Below, in pieces: positions 10,232 to 19,559 of a stretch of 64,000 nt of DNA. The position numbers and the translations under genes were made by a program. The notes beneath the pieces are model-generated. The model searched no databases and was not told where the DNA came from. It saw only the letters and a list, made by a program, of their open reading frames with translations. Positions within the stretch are counted from its first letter, which is position 1, and each line of letters opens with the position of its first letter. Source of the DNA: a bacterium (GTDB lineage: Bacteria > UBP4 > UBA4092 > JAOAEQ01); assembly GCA_026416715.1 (NCBI GenBank), contig JAOAEQ010000001.1, forward strand, positions 1-64,000. Direction: 5' to 3'.

Positions 10232-11425
10232 TTATTTTTTTATTTCTATTTTCGCGCCAGGTGTGAGTCGTAACTGCCCATCAGTTACTACAATTTCCCC
10301 CGGTTGTACTCCTTGTTCAACAACCGATTCCGAACCATATCGCCGTCGGACGACTATCGGCCGTAATTCAACCGTATTATCCGACTTAACAATATAAACA
10401 AATTGCCCTTCTGGACCAGTTTGAATCGCTTCGTTCGGAACCACTACCATATTTAACTCCGTTGTCAGTGTTAGAATTACATCAACAAACTGCCCAGGCC
10501 AAAGGCGGTGGTCAGCATTTGGAAATATCGCTTTCAACCGAATCGTTCCCGTTGTTCGGTCAATCGCATTATCAAGGAAACTTAACGTTCCGGGTACCCG
10601 ATGCTTCGCTTCGTTTTGGATAACTGCTTCTACGTTCAGCTGTTTTAATCGCATATATTTTTTCAATTGCGATAAATCCTGTTCCGGAAGAGCGAACGAA
10701 ACATATATCGGATTCACCTGATTGATAGCTACAACTGGTTTATCATTGGCTTTTACAACCGAACCCTGATTGATTAAAAGACTACCGGTGCGACCGGAGA
10801 TTGGCGAACGAACATAACAATATCCGAGTTGGATTTTCGCATTTTCTACTGCTGACCGAGCTGCGTTAATCGTCGCTTCTGAAGTCTTAATCGCAGCACG
10901 GTCGGCTTGCAATGTTGCTAATAATGATTCTACGTTGGTTTTCGTCTGGTCATACTCTGCTTGGGTAATCACACCGGCTTCCAATAATTCCGCCGCTCGA
11001 TTGAGTTCAACCTTCGCATTCTCAAATTGCACCGAGTCCCGAATATAATTCGCTTCCGTTTGCGCATGTTGTGCAATACTTCGTTCAAGTTCAGCTTCAG
11101 CTTGTTTCAGCGCAAGTTGATACGGTTCAGGGTCAATGATAAATAATAGGTCACCTTTTTTAACCTCTTGCCCTTCTTGAAATTTCACCTGGAATAATGT
11201 CCCACCAACTTGGGGAACAACGGATATCGTTGAATATGATTCTACACTTCCAATTGTATTTCGTTGCAGCGGAACATCTTTTCGGATAACCGTAGCTACA
11301 GTTACCGGCACCATTTCAGGATTTTTTGGTTTTTTCGATTTTTCTGATTTACCACAAGAGTATAAAATCAAAAGGAGAGCTAACCCAACGACTGCAAAGC
11401 ATATCCGTACTATGAATTTATGCAT
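10232..11425 (-). CDS. RND efflux periplasmic adaptor lipoprotein
   Basis: Membrane-fusion protein linking the RND pump to the TolC-type channel. Seen: a signal sequence ending in a lipobox (LLILYSC), so it is probably an inner-membrane-tethered lipoprotein. This is followed by a barrel-sandwich lipoyl half (GGTLFQVKFQEGQEVKKGD), a long alpha-helical hairpin rich in Glu/Ala/Gln (about residues 95-185), the second lipoyl half (YVRSPISGRTGSLL) and the beta-barrel and membrane-proximal domains. The ATG at 11425 is preceded by GGAGA; a GTG six codons upstream is less likely. It lies between tolC-like and pump genes on the same strand. Confidence 0.94.
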   Translation of the reverse strand: MHKFIVRICFAVVGLALLLILYSCGKSEKSKKPKNPEMVPVTVATVIRKDVPLQRNTIGSVESYSTISVVPQVGGTLFQVKFQEGQEVKKGDLLFIIDPEPYQLALKQAEAELERSIAQHAQTEANYIRDSVQFENAKVELNRAAELLEAGVITQAEYDQTKTNVESLLATLQADRAAIKTSEATINAARSAVENAKIQLGYCYVRSPISGRTGSLLINQGSVVKANDKPVVAINQVNPIYVSFALPEQDLSQLKKYMRLKQLNVEAVIQNEAKHRVPGTLSFLDNAIDRTTGTIRLKAIFPNADHRLWPGQFVDVILTLTTELNMVVVPNEAIQTGPEGQFVYIVKSDNTVELRPIVVRRRYGSESVVEQGVQPGEIVVTDGQLRLTPGAKIEIKK

Positions 11426-11531
11426 AAAATATATTCTCCACACTTGTTAAATTCCACTCCGCCGTAGCGGATAAATAAATGCTCATACCCGATGTTTAAG
11501 TCTTTTGTAAATAATAAAGCTTATCTGAAAT

Positions 11532-12881
11532 TCATTTAGAACTTTGCGATTGGATTTGGACATTTGCTTTGCCCGTATCGATTCCCATTACTTTTTTCAA
11601 CTTGGCGATTGCTACAATGTAATTATAGACCGCAGTTGCATAATTCGTTTGGGCGGTTGTTAAGGATAATTCTGCATCCGATACTTCCAAACTTGTTGCC
11701 CGGCCGACCGCAAAACTTTTCTGCGCCATTGAAAGCGATAATTTTGCTAATTCGACTGCTTCTTTTGAAGCGAGAATCAATTCTTTCTGCTGATTCAATT
11801 CTAGGAGCGCTTGTTCAACTTCAGTTTGTGCAGCGGTTACTCCTTGGGCATACGCTAATTTCGCTTGATTGAGTTTTGCGGTTGCTTCTCGAATCTGTCC
11901 GGCGATATACCCACCATCGAGAATCGGTAGATTGAATTTCAGATTTACTGACCAATCCTGGATATCATTCGCTTGTACGCCATCATATTCGGTATGTTCA
12001 ATTGAATATTCGGCACCAAGAGTTATATCAGGGAAATATAACGATTTTTTATACCGTAGATTCATTTCATAAAGTTTTACGCTTAGCAATAGGCTTTTTA
12101 TATCCGGACGGTTCTCCTGGGCTAGATTCCATGCGTTTTCAAACTCAGGAAGTTCTATCGGTTCTTCTAATGTCCCAATTAATGTAAGTGGAGTATTTGG
12201 GGGAAGATTCAATAATTGATTGAAGTTTTGGCGAGATTTAATTAACGTATTTCTTGCGGAAATCAACGCAGGTTTCCGATTTGCTAAATCTACTTTCGCG
12301 CGCGCGACGTCAGCTAAGGTATTAACTCCTTTATCAAACCGGATTTGTGCTGTTTGAAGATGTTCTTGTGCGGTTACAACCGCAGATTCGTTTACTTTAA
12401 CCAATTCTTCTTGAAGGAGGATTGCATAAAATGCAGCGGTAACGTCATAGGTAATGGTTAGTTTCGATTGGGCTAATTCCATTTCTTGTACTTGGATGTT
12501 GTATCGCGCGATAGATTGCAAATAATTCTGTTTGTGGAACAAATCAAGCGATTGCGCCGCTTGGAATGCAGAGTACGCTCGATCACCGGTTCTTCCAGCA
12601 TTCCCGGCGATGCTATCCAAATGTTCACCTACCGCAGTTAAATCTAGTTGTGGTAAAGATGTTGACCGAGTTTGCTGAAATTGCGCTTTAGCCGCAAGCA
12701 CCGCTTCGCGCTGCTTCTGAAACTCCAAATTATGCTCAAGTGCATAGGAAATTGCTTGGTCTAGGGTAAACGAAGTCGGTAAGTTTTCCGCACTATACCC
12801 AAAACTTCCAAATAAAAAAATCAGCACCAAGGTTAATTCTCCAGTACAACGTTTCACTAACAATTTCAGATTATCTACCAT
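11532..12881 (-). CDS. TolC-family outer-membrane efflux channel
   Basis: Outer-membrane channel of the RND system encoded downstream. Seen: a signal peptide (about residues 12-30), then two OEP repeats of long amphipathic helices rich in Gln/Ala/Leu (QAISYALEHNLEFQKQREAVLAAK; later LDGGYIAGQIREATAKLNQAK), with beta segments such as DITLGAEYSIEHTEYDG between them. The 449-residue length is normal. The N-terminus has no clear Shine-Dalgarno sequence, consistent with the short leader implied by the extended -10 promoter just upstream. It is first in the three-gene efflux operon and divergent from lysS. Confidence 0.93.
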   Translation of the reverse strand: MVDNLKLLVKRCTGELTLVLIFLFGSFGYSAENLPTSFTLDQAISYALEHNLEFQKQREAVLAAKAQFQQTRSTSLPQLDLTAVGEHLDSIAGNAGRTGDRAYSAFQAAQSLDLFHKQNYLQSIARYNIQVQEMELAQSKLTITYDVTAAFYAILLQEELVKVNESAVVTAQEHLQTAQIRFDKGVNTLADVARAKVDLANRKPALISARNTLIKSRQNFNQLLNLPPNTPLTLIGTLEEPIELPEFENAWNLAQENRPDIKSLLLSVKLYEMNLRYKKSLYFPDITLGAEYSIEHTEYDGVQANDIQDWSVNLKFNLPILDGGYIAGQIREATAKLNQAKLAYAQGVTAAQTEVEQALLELNQQKELILASKEAVELAKLSLSMAQKSFAVGRATSLEVSDAELSLTTAQTNYATAVYNYIVAIAKLKKVMGIDTGKANVQIQSQSSK

Positions 12882-12913
12882 AGTATTTGCGATAAAAATT
12901 AAATTTAGAGTTT

Positions 12914-12922
12914 ATTATACCA
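12914..12922 (-). promoter_or_regulatory. Extended -10 promoter of the RND efflux operon
   Basis: Minus-strand TGG-TATAAT, placing the transcription start about 25 bases before the TolC ATG. No -35 match. No operator or adjacent regulator gene is visible. Confidence 0.5.
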
Positions 12923-13040
12923 TAAGACGAATTGGTACCTCGGATGGTTCCTTTTTAAGGTTGTTCGGTAACCTATGCCATGGCAAAAGTGAGACCATTT
13001 ATTTTTGTTTAACTGTAGATTACCTTGACAAAATACTGCA

Positions 13041-13068
13041 TTGAATGAAATGATAATTATTCTATAAT
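13041..13068 (+). promoter_or_regulatory. Probable promoter of lysS
   Basis: TTGAAT (13041-13046) and TATAAT (13063-13068) are spaced 16 bases apart, about 65 bases upstream of the lysS start. A TTGACA lies 17 bases further upstream but is too far from this -10. Confidence 0.45.
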
Positions 13069-13139
13069 ATATTTCAACTACACAATGAATTTTGCACATT
13101 TGTAAGAAATGATTTGGGTATCTACCGCTAACATTCAAT

Positions 13140-14612
13140 ATGAGCATAAGTGATATATATCAAAAAAAATTGCAGTTATGGCAGAATTGGGGCATTGATC
13201 CCTATGTACATAAGTATGACCGCAGTCATACCGCACGAGACATTATTAATAGCGCACAAGAATTCGAACAGTCCGGCGCCACAGTTTCAGTTGCCGGTCG
13301 ATTACTCACTTTCCGGACACATGGGAAAAGTTGTTTCGGTCATATTCTGGATAGTTCTGGTAAAATCCAGATTTATGCCCGATTCGATGACCTCGGTGAA
13401 CTGCAATATCATCAGTTTAAACATCTCGATCTCGGCGATATTATTGGCGTAAAAGGAACGGTATTTAAAACCCATACTGGGGAAATAACGATTCGCGTTA
13501 GTTCCTATACGCTCCTCGCAAAAGCATTACTACCGTTACCTGAAAAATGGCACGGATTGAAAGATATTGAAACCCGGTATCGACAGCGATATCTCGATTT
13601 AATTTGTAATGAATCGGTCAGACAGACTTTTTTAATCAGAACGAAAATTATTGCCGCAATCCGAGAATTCCTCGATACCCGTGGCTATCTTGAAGTAGAA
13701 ACTCCGATGATGCAACCACTTTTCGGCGGTGCCACCGCTAAACCGTTCAAAACGTTTCATAACGCATTATCGTTACCGCTCTATCTGCGGATAGCACCGG
13801 AATTATATCTCAAGCGGCTGGTAGTGGGTGGATTTGAAAAAGTATACGAAATCAACCGCAATTTCCGGAACGAAGGAATATCAACGAAACATAATCCTGA
13901 GTTTACCATGCTTGAACTCTACACGGCATATTTCGACTATAATGATACAATGGATTTAACGGAAACGATGGTTAAGTTTGTTTGCCAGAAAGTGCATGGT
14001 ACACTCCAAATAACGTATCAAGGAAAACCAGTTGATTTAGCGTCGAGTTGGGAACGATTAACGATTCTGGAAGCAATCCAGAAATATACCGGTATTGCTT
14101 TTGATTGGAAAGAAAATATTGAATCGGTTAAACAAAAAGCTCTTCCACTTTGCGGAATCCCAACCGAATTAAAAACAACCGATGAAATTATTCTACATGT
14201 TTTTGAAGAAACGGTTGAAAAAAAACTCATTTGTCCGACATTTATTAAGGATTATCCGGCGTCATTATCTCCATTGGCAAAAGCCCACGATGCCAACCCG
14301 CATATTGCAGAACGATTTGAACTATATATTGCTGGCCAGGAATTGGGAAATGCCTATTCGGAACAGAACGACCCTATTCTACAACGAAAAGCGTTTGAAG
14401 ACCAAATTGCTGCACATCCAGGAAGTGAAGAAATTGAACCGGTTATTGATGAAGATTATCTTCGCGCATTAGAACATGGGATGCCACCAACAAGTGGGCT
14501 TGGTATCGGGATTGACCGACTGGTAATGCTATTGACTGATAGCGCATCGATTCGAGATGTGATTCTATTCCCCTTACTTAAACCAGAATCATACGAACCG
14601 GACAATCGGTGA
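13140..14612 (+). CDS. lysS: Lysine--tRNA ligase, class II
   Basis: Charges tRNA-Lys with lysine in the cytosol. Seen: N-terminal OB-fold anticodon-binding domain ([26 protein letters not shown], residues about 50-75), class II motif 1 around [16 protein letters not shown], the GGATAKPF segment, motif 2 (FRNEGIS) near residue 240 and motif 3 ([13 protein letters not shown]) near 460. The 490 residues equal the usual length. The start has no strong Shine-Dalgarno sequence but gives the expected N-terminus. guaB3 follows 74 bases downstream after a palindrome, with its own strong ribosome-binding site. Confidence 0.97.
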   Translation: MSISDIYQKKLQLWQNWGIDPYVHKYDRSHTARDIINSAQEFEQSGATVSVAGRLLTFRTHGKSCFGHILDSSGKIQIYARFDDLGELQYHQFKHLDLGDIIGVKGTVFKTHTGEITIRVSSYTLLAKALLPLPEKWHGLKDIETRYRQRYLDLICNESVRQTFLIRTKIIAAIREFLDTRGYLEVETPMMQPLFGGATAKPFKTFHNALSLPLYLRIAPELYLKRLVVGGFEKVYEINRNFRNEGISTKHNPEFTMLELYTAYFDYNDTMDLTETMVKFVCQKVHGTLQITYQGKPVDLASSWERLTILEAIQKYTGIAFDWKENIESVKQKALPLCGIPTELKTTDEIILHVFEETVEKKLICPTFIKDYPASLSPLAKAHDANPHIAERFELYIAGQELGNAYSEQNDPILQRKAFEDQIAAHPGSEEIEPVIDEDYLRALEHGMPPTSGLGIGIDRLVMLLTDSASIRDVILFPLLKPESYEPDNR

Positions 14613-14665
14613 ATCGGTGAATTAGTGAAGCAACACCTATTCACTTTGTTTTCCATTCGCCGATT
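14612..14665. repeat. Palindrome overlapping the lysS stop codon
   Basis: Arms 14612-14622 (AATCGGTGAAT) and 14655-14665 (ATTCGCCGATT) pair with one G-U. The left arm starts on the last base of the lysS stop codon and holds a direct repeat of GAATCGGTGAAT. Confidence 0.55.
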
Positions 14666-14686
14666 CGAATTCAAGGAGGTTGAACT

Positions 14687-15847
14687 ATGGGTGAATTTAT
14701 TGGTCGAGGAAGAAAAGCGCGACGCGCATATGGTTTTGACGAAATTGCGTTAGCGCCTGGTGTATTAACCATCAATCCGGATGAAGTAGATATTTCATTT
14801 ACAATCCGGGATAAAACATTTGAAATACCCATTATTGCGGCTGCGATGGATGGCGTTGTAGATACTAAATTCGCAATTGAAATGGGAAAGCTAGGTGGAT
14901 TAGCGGTTTTGAATTTGGAAGGTATCCAAACCCGATATCGTAATCCGGAGGAAGTAATTGACCGATTTCTTAAAGCGGAACCCGAACAAGCAACAGAGCT
15001 GGTGCAAGAGATATATCGTGAGCCAATCAAAGAAGAATTGATTGTTGAACGAATCCAGGAGATAAAAAAAGCAAATGTTCCCGCCGTGGTTTCAGCAATT
15101 CCACAACGCGCAGAACGGTTCGGTAAAATTGCACAAGAGGCTGGTGCAGATATGTTCGTTGTTCAATCTACGGTCGCTACGGTTCGGCATATTTCCACTA
15201 AATATCCAGTATTAGATATAGCGAAATTCTGTAAAGAAATGAAAATCCCGGTTATCGTAGGTAACTGTGTAACCTATGAAGCAGCGTTAGAATTGATTGC
15301 TACTGGAATTGATGCATTACTGGTTGGAGTTGGTCCGGGAGCAGCGTGTACTACCCGAGGAGTTCTCGGCATTGGGGTTCCGCAAGTTACCGCTACTGCG
15401 GATTGTGCTGCTGCGCGCGACTTTTATTTCCAACGGTATGGAAAGTATGTTCCGATAATTACTGATGGTGGGATGAATGTTGGTGGGGATATTTGTAAAG
15501 CGTTTGCTTGTGGCGCTGATGCGGTGATGATTGGGTCAGCGTTTGCAAAAGCAAAAGAAGCGCCAGGAAAAGGTTATCATTGGGGAATGGCGACTCCGCA
15601 TCAGAATCTCCCACGTGGAACTCGTATCTATGTGGGAGTAACCGGTACTTTAGAAGAAATTCTTTATGGTCCAGCACGATTAGATGATGGGTCGCAAAAC
15701 CTGGTTGGTGCTTTACGTACCGCTATGGGGAATGTTGGCGCTCGAAATATCCGCGAAATGCATTTAACTGAACTGGTTATTGCACCGGCAATTAAAACGG
15801 AAGGGAAAATTTTTCAGAAAGCACAACGAGTCGGAATGGGTAAGTAA
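14687..15847 (+). CDS. guaB3: GuaB3 family IMP dehydrogenase-related protein
   Basis: Member of the IMPDH/GMP-reductase TIM-barrel superfamily without a CBS pair. The GuaB3 branch is known from actinobacteria and cyanobacteria, and characterised cyanobacterial members act as GMP reductases. Seen: MGEFIGRGRKARRAYGFDEIALAPG at the N-terminus, the phosphate and flavin-like loop GVGPGAACTTRGVLGIG with the catalytic Cys of the active-site loop near residue 225, and IITDGGMNVGGDICKAFACGADAVMIGSAFA. It has 386 residues, the expected size. AAGGAGGTTGAACT is an excellent ribosome-binding site. It lies after lysS and before an uncharacterised PLP enzyme, which suggests only general metabolism. Confidence 0.9.
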   Translation: MGEFIGRGRKARRAYGFDEIALAPGVLTINPDEVDISFTIRDKTFEIPIIAAAMDGVVDTKFAIEMGKLGGLAVLNLEGIQTRYRNPEEVIDRFLKAEPEQATELVQEIYREPIKEELIVERIQEIKKANVPAVVSAIPQRAERFGKIAQEAGADMFVVQSTVATVRHISTKYPVLDIAKFCKEMKIPVIVGNCVTYEAALELIATGIDALLVGVGPGAACTTRGVLGIGVPQVTATADCAAARDFYFQRYGKYVPIITDGGMNVGGDICKAFACGADAVMIGSAFAKAKEAPGKGYHWGMATPHQNLPRGTRIYVGVTGTLEEILYGPARLDDGSQNLVGALRTAMGNVGARNIREMHLTELVIAPAIKTEGKIFQKAQRVGMGK

Positions 15848-15856
15848 AATATAAAC

Positions 15857-15931
15857 TACCTACGAAGTACCAAAACATGAATCGGGTCATGATGCATTGG
15901 GGATACCGAAATTGGTACTTGATACGAGGTA
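15857..15931. repeat. Palindrome between guaB3 and the PLP-enzyme gene
   Basis: TACCTACGAAGTACCAA (15857-15873) is complementary to TTGGTACTT...CGAGGTA (15912-15931), with a 3-base insertion in the right arm. The loop contains a second small repeat built on CATGA. Confidence 0.55.
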
Positions 15932-15946
15932 TTTATCACCTGAAAC

Positions 15947-17422
15947 ATGATTGATTTAACGATTAACGAAGAACAACTGAACCGAACGATCCAACGAGCG
16001 CGAGAAAAAAACATCGTTATCCCTACGTTTGAACAGATGAAAAATCCGAACCTTATCCCCGATACAATCAAGGATAAGTTAAAAAATATCGGGTTATGGG
16101 ATATTAACGCTTATAATCTTTTTCGGATAACCTGGAAAAATGAACCGGTTACAAAAGGAGGACTTTTTAACGGGGTTAATTTTATTGAATTACCATCTGA
16201 ACTAACCGGCGTTAAAGCCCGAATTATCGGTCTGCTGGGAAAATGGTTTCCTACCGGCGCACATAAGGTTGGTGCTACGTTTGGCTGTCTAGTTCCCAGA
16301 TTGGTTACTGGACAGTTTGACCCTACTTCGCAAAAAGCAGTCTGGCCTTCTACCGGAAATTTTTGTCGTGGTGGCGCTTATATTTCTGAACTTCTCTCCT
16401 GCGAATCTATTGCCATCTTACCAGAAGGAATGAGCCAAGAACGGTTTGAATGGTTATCGAAAGTAGCTGGCGAAGTAATCCAAACTTCAGGAACTGAAAG
16501 TAATGTCAAAGAAATTTTTGATAAAACTTGGGAATTGAGGAAGACGAGAGATAACGTCGTCATATTCAATCAGTTCGAAGAATTAGGTAATCATCTCTGG
16601 CACTACGCGGTTACTGGTCATGCGATGGAAGAGGTGTTATCTCAAGTAATGGGTTCGAAAGAACGGTATGCAGGCGTGGTTCTCACCACTGGCTCATCTG
16701 GCACAATTGCCTGTGGCGATTATCTAAAAGAAAAATTTCCAACGAGTAAAATAGCTGCTGGTGAAGCTTTACAATGCCCGACCCTTCTGCTGAACGGTTT
16801 TGGCAGCCATCGCATTGAAGGAATTGGAGATAAGCATATTCCCTGGATCCATAATGTAAAAAATACCGATATGGTTATTGCGGTTGACGATAATAATACT
16901 ATGGGAATCATCCGACTATTCAATGAACCGCTCGGGCTGGAATATTTAAGAAAAAAAGGCATACCGCTAGCGATACTTGATAAATTGCCGCTGCTAGGTA
17001 TTTCCAGTGTAGCTAATATGATTATGGCAATCAAATTTGCTAAATATTTCGAACTGACTAACCAGGATATCATTTTAACCGTTTTTACTGATTCGATGGA
17101 ATTGTACGGCTCTAGATTAAAAGAACTGGAAAGAAAATTTGGTTCTTACGATACTACGGATGCAGCTATTGATTTCCATCGTAACCTTCAGGCATTAACG
17201 ACTGACTATATGCAAGAATTAACCTATCCGGATAAAAAAAGAATCCATAATCTAAAATATTTCACCTGGATCGAACAACAGGGAAAGAACTTAGAGGAGC
17301 TAGAAGCCCAATGGTATGACCATGAAAATTACTGGGGTAATATTCACCGCCAAGTTGATGAGATCGATAGATTAATTAAAGAATTTAATAAGCGAACCGG
17401 AGTTTTAAACCAATTAGTCTAA
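15947..17422 (+). CDS. PLP-dependent enzyme, tryptophan-synthase-beta / cysteine-synthase fold, function unknown
   Basis: Fold-type II pyridoxal-phosphate enzyme by motif. Seen: the Schiff-base lysine in PTGAHKVGATFG (Lys107), a substrate-loop-like PSTGNFCRGGAY segment near 135, and a phosphate-binding glycine/serine loop TTGSSGTIACGD near 247. The 491-residue length is well above the 300-330 of cysteine synthase or threonine synthase. The N-terminal 70 residues and a C-terminal 100-residue extension rich in aromatic and acidic residues are unassigned. The reaction cannot be named; candidates are a lyase or synthase of amino-acid metabolism. It is followed by a clear terminator. Confidence 0.7.
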   Translation: MIDLTINEEQLNRTIQRAREKNIVIPTFEQMKNPNLIPDTIKDKLKNIGLWDINAYNLFRITWKNEPVTKGGLFNGVNFIELPSELTGVKARIIGLLGKWFPTGAHKVGATFGCLVPRLVTGQFDPTSQKAVWPSTGNFCRGGAYISELLSCESIAILPEGMSQERFEWLSKVAGEVIQTSGTESNVKEIFDKTWELRKTRDNVVIFNQFEELGNHLWHYAVTGHAMEEVLSQVMGSKERYAGVVLTTGSSGTIACGDYLKEKFPTSKIAAGEALQCPTLLLNGFGSHRIEGIGDKHIPWIHNVKNTDMVIAVDDNNTMGIIRLFNEPLGLEYLRKKGIPLAILDKLPLLGISSVANMIMAIKFAKYFELTNQDIILTVFTDSMELYGSRLKELERKFGSYDTTDAAIDFHRNLQALTTDYMQELTYPDKKRIHNLKYFTWIEQQGKNLEELEAQWYDHENYWGNIHRQVDEIDRLIKEFNKRTGVLNQLV

Positions 17423-17457
17423 TTAGACTGATTTATCAGAAGAATTGACTTACCGAA

Positions 17458-17490
17458 AGCAAATTATCCATTGGATAATTTGCTTTTTTT
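17458..17490 (+). terminator. Rho-independent terminator after the PLP-enzyme gene
   Basis: Perfect 12-bp stem AGCAAATTATCC / GGATAATTTGCT with loop ATT, followed directly by a run of T (17485-17490). Ends the lysS-guaB3-PLP gene line. Confidence 0.9.
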
Positions 17491-17615
17491 ATTCCCCTTG
17501 TCTAACTTCATAAATATCGCAAAGACACTCATACCCTCTTCAGTCGCGATAAAGTAATTATACCAATCCGCATCGTAGGATTGGCATTTTATCGGGAAAG
17601 GAGGGGTGATAACCA

Positions 17616-17966
17616 ATGATTTCTGTAGAACAAATCATTCCATTACTAGCTGGTTTTTCCAATCGAGTTAACGGACATAAGTTTTCGTTCCATTTTCTTC
17701 TAGAGCTCGTTAAAGAAGTAGTTGAAGCAGTCGAACAAGTTTATTGTCTATCTCGAGAAGGAAACAGCAAGGAAAAGAAACAAATCGCATTAGATACAAT
17801 CGAACATCTTTATCGGCAAATGGGAATTGATATTCCTAAAATACCCGTTTGGCTTGAACTATGGTTTGTTCGCACGATAACCAGCGTAATTATTGATTGG
17901 TTAGTAAGCGTATATAACGAGAAAAAGATTTTTAATCATACCCGAACGGTATCAGAAAAAACATAG
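17616..17966 (+). CDS. Small protein, possible LLH-type holin-like; function unknown
   Basis: A 116-residue protein with a very strong ribosome-binding site (GAAAGGAGGGGTGATAACCA). Seen: amphipathic helix LLELVKEVVEAVEQVY, a Lys/Glu-rich turn, IEHLYRQMGIDIPKIP, then a hydrophobic helix around IDWLVSVYNE. The pattern of an 'EAVEQVY' helix, an 'EKK..AL' turn, a 'GI' and a C-terminal helix ending in N resembles LLH-family phage holins, but no phage genes are near and the match is by eye only. The gene stands alone between two strong terminators, with a hairpin (CCAATCC/GGATTGG, 17561-17582) in its upstream region. It is real as a gene by codon style and ribosome-binding site; the assignment is weak. 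Confidence 0.6.
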   Translation: MISVEQIIPLLAGFSNRVNGHKFSFHFLLELVKEVVEAVEQVYCLSREGNSKEKKQIALDTIEHLYRQMGIDIPKIPVWLELWFVRTITSVIIDWLVSVYNEKKIFNHTRTVSEKT

Positions 17967-17995
17967 TTCCAGCTCTTACCTCTGGCATTCATGGC

Positions 17996-18025
17996 GGACG
18001 AGGTTCATTAACCTCGTCCGATTTT
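17996..18025 (+). terminator. Terminator after the small holin-like gene
   Basis: Perfect 10-bp stem GGACGAGGTT / AACCTCGTCC with loop CATT, followed by GATTTTATT. It sits between convergent genes; the T-rich tail supports the plus-strand direction. Confidence 0.75.
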
Positions 18026-18026
18026 A

Positions 18027-19418
18027 TTAAAGATAATCACTGATGCGAATCTGGGCTTCTTCTGGATCAATAACTTGTTCTATAAATACTGGATAGATAT
18101 TTTCTATTTCATCTTTTTCTGCCAAATCTACCAATACAATGTCTGAATATTTCTGCCCATGTTTATCTGCTATAATCCGGACTTTCGGATGCTCCGGGTC
18201 ATCTGAATTGGTCTGGAGTACAAGCGCTAACTCACCGGTATTAAGTCTAACCAAACTGCCAACGGGATATGCACCGAGAATGTTTGCAAAATGTTTAACT
18301 AATACAGGGTCAAAATCTACTCCTGCCATTTTTTTCATAACTCCTATGGCTTCACTCGGGAGATGTAATCGATTATAGGGGCGATTCGTTGTTATTGCAT
18401 CATAGCAATCGGAAATTGATACGATTCCAACGAAGCGGTTCCAATCAGTTTTTCGCGATATTGCCGGATAGCCACCGGAATAGTTATATTTCCAATGATG
18501 GCCATAAATTAACAATGCCGGAAGTTGCGTGACATATTTTGATTTCAAGATTAATTTCATTCCTTCAACAGGATGTTGTTTCATTATTTCCCATTCATCA
18601 TCAGAGAGTTTCCCTGGCTTATTCAAAATTTCCGCAGGAATAAATGTTTTCCCTAAATCGTGAAGTAAAGCGCCCATGCCTAATTGGAGAATAAACTCCG
18701 CATCTAAGCTTAAATGTATCGCCTGCGCTAAACTTAATATGCAAACATTTACACTATGGGAAAACAAATAGGTATCAAAACTTTTTATTGATGCGAGACT
18801 CATTAAAATCGAAGGGTCATCCATTAAACTCTCAACTATCTGCTTGACAATTGGTTTAACGCTATCGACATTAATAACCTTTTCCGTTGAAGCGGTTAAC
18901 ATCGTACTTTCAACCAATTTCGTCGTAGCAGCATAAATCTGTTTCGCCTCTTCCCAGCGCGATTGGGTACTCGATGTTTTCTTTTGTTTTGCCGGTCTAC
19001 TCACCTGAATATGTGTTACATTACGTCGTAATAATTCATTGTGAAATGCATTCTCAATTTCATCCATTTTCTCTACCGCATGTACCGCATAGACAAATGA
19101 CCGTAATTCTTCAAATTCTAGTCCAGATAAAAAGGTTATGCTCCCCACTCCGCGCTTCTTAAATAACCCAACAAACTGATGGATTAAAAACGAAGTTTCC
19201 ATAATCGGTTCGTTCTGATAGAGCAGCTCTTCTTCAACAAAGACAAACGTTACTTCCTTTGATACTTTAATCAAATCAACTAAATTTGCATATACATTTT
19301 TTAACCCTTGGTCAACAATCGGATGCCCAGGCGGGTATAATAATGCGTTACTTAATGCAAAATTGAGTTGGGTTATCGTTTCGTTCAATTGTTTAACGGT
19401 TATTTCTGAAAGAGCCAT
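18027..19418 (-). CDS. HD-GYP domain protein with a novel N-terminal domain
   Basis: Likely c-di-GMP phosphodiesterase or a derived HD phosphohydrolase. Seen: an N-terminal domain (residues 10-140) that matches the neighbouring HEAT protein (YPPGHPIV near 28, LLYQNEPI near 65, FKKRGVGSITFLSG near 86, THIQV near 135), then an HD-GYP core with HS at 220-221, HDLGK at 253-257 and QHPVEG at 281-286. The signature usually read as HHExxDGxGYP is HHWKYNYSGGYP at 307-318, so the acidic residue after HH and the Asp are changed; activity may be altered. The family-wide IxxxDxYDAxTxxRPYN motif (SDCYDAITTNRPYN) is intact. A basic linker (KQKK) joins the two halves. There is no membrane segment or receiver domain, so the N-terminal domain is the probable input. 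Confidence 0.88.
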   Translation of the reverse strand: MALSEITVKQLNETITQLNFALSNALLYPPGHPIVDQGLKNVYANLVDLIKVSKEVTFVFVEEELLYQNEPIMETSFLIHQFVGLFKKRGVGSITFLSGLEFEELRSFVYAVHAVEKMDEIENAFHNELLRRNVTHIQVSRPAKQKKTSSTQSRWEEAKQIYAATTKLVESTMLTASTEKVINVDSVKPIVKQIVESLMDDPSILMSLASIKSFDTYLFSHSVNVCILSLAQAIHLSLDAEFILQLGMGALLHDLGKTFIPAEILNKPGKLSDDEWEIMKQHPVEGMKLILKSKYVTQLPALLIYGHHWKYNYSGGYPAISRKTDWNRFVGIVSISDCYDAITTNRPYNRLHLPSEAIGVMKKMAGVDFDPVLVKHFANILGAYPVGSLVRLNTGELALVLQTNSDDPEHPKVRIIADKHGQKYSDIVLVDLAEKDEIENIYPVFIEQVIDPEEAQIRISDYL

Positions 19419-19559
19419 AACTCATTGAATTCGAAAAACAAACCTAAAGACCGAAAACAGGTCAACCTGCTCTGAAAAAGCTGGCATGAGAGTTTGGTTT
19501 TGCCGTTTTTGAGGTTTTACGTTTATCTTTGATGGTAATATTTGATAATCAAATTTGCT

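Noticed and set aside
7017-12881. Horizontal transfer of the RND operon
   Set aside because: Base composition and codon style match the neighbours, and no integrase, direct repeat or IS element is nearby.
12905-13147. 80-codon minus-strand open frame between TolC and lysS
   Set aside because: It covers the promoters of both divergent genes and overlaps the lysS start; residues look unlike a protein.
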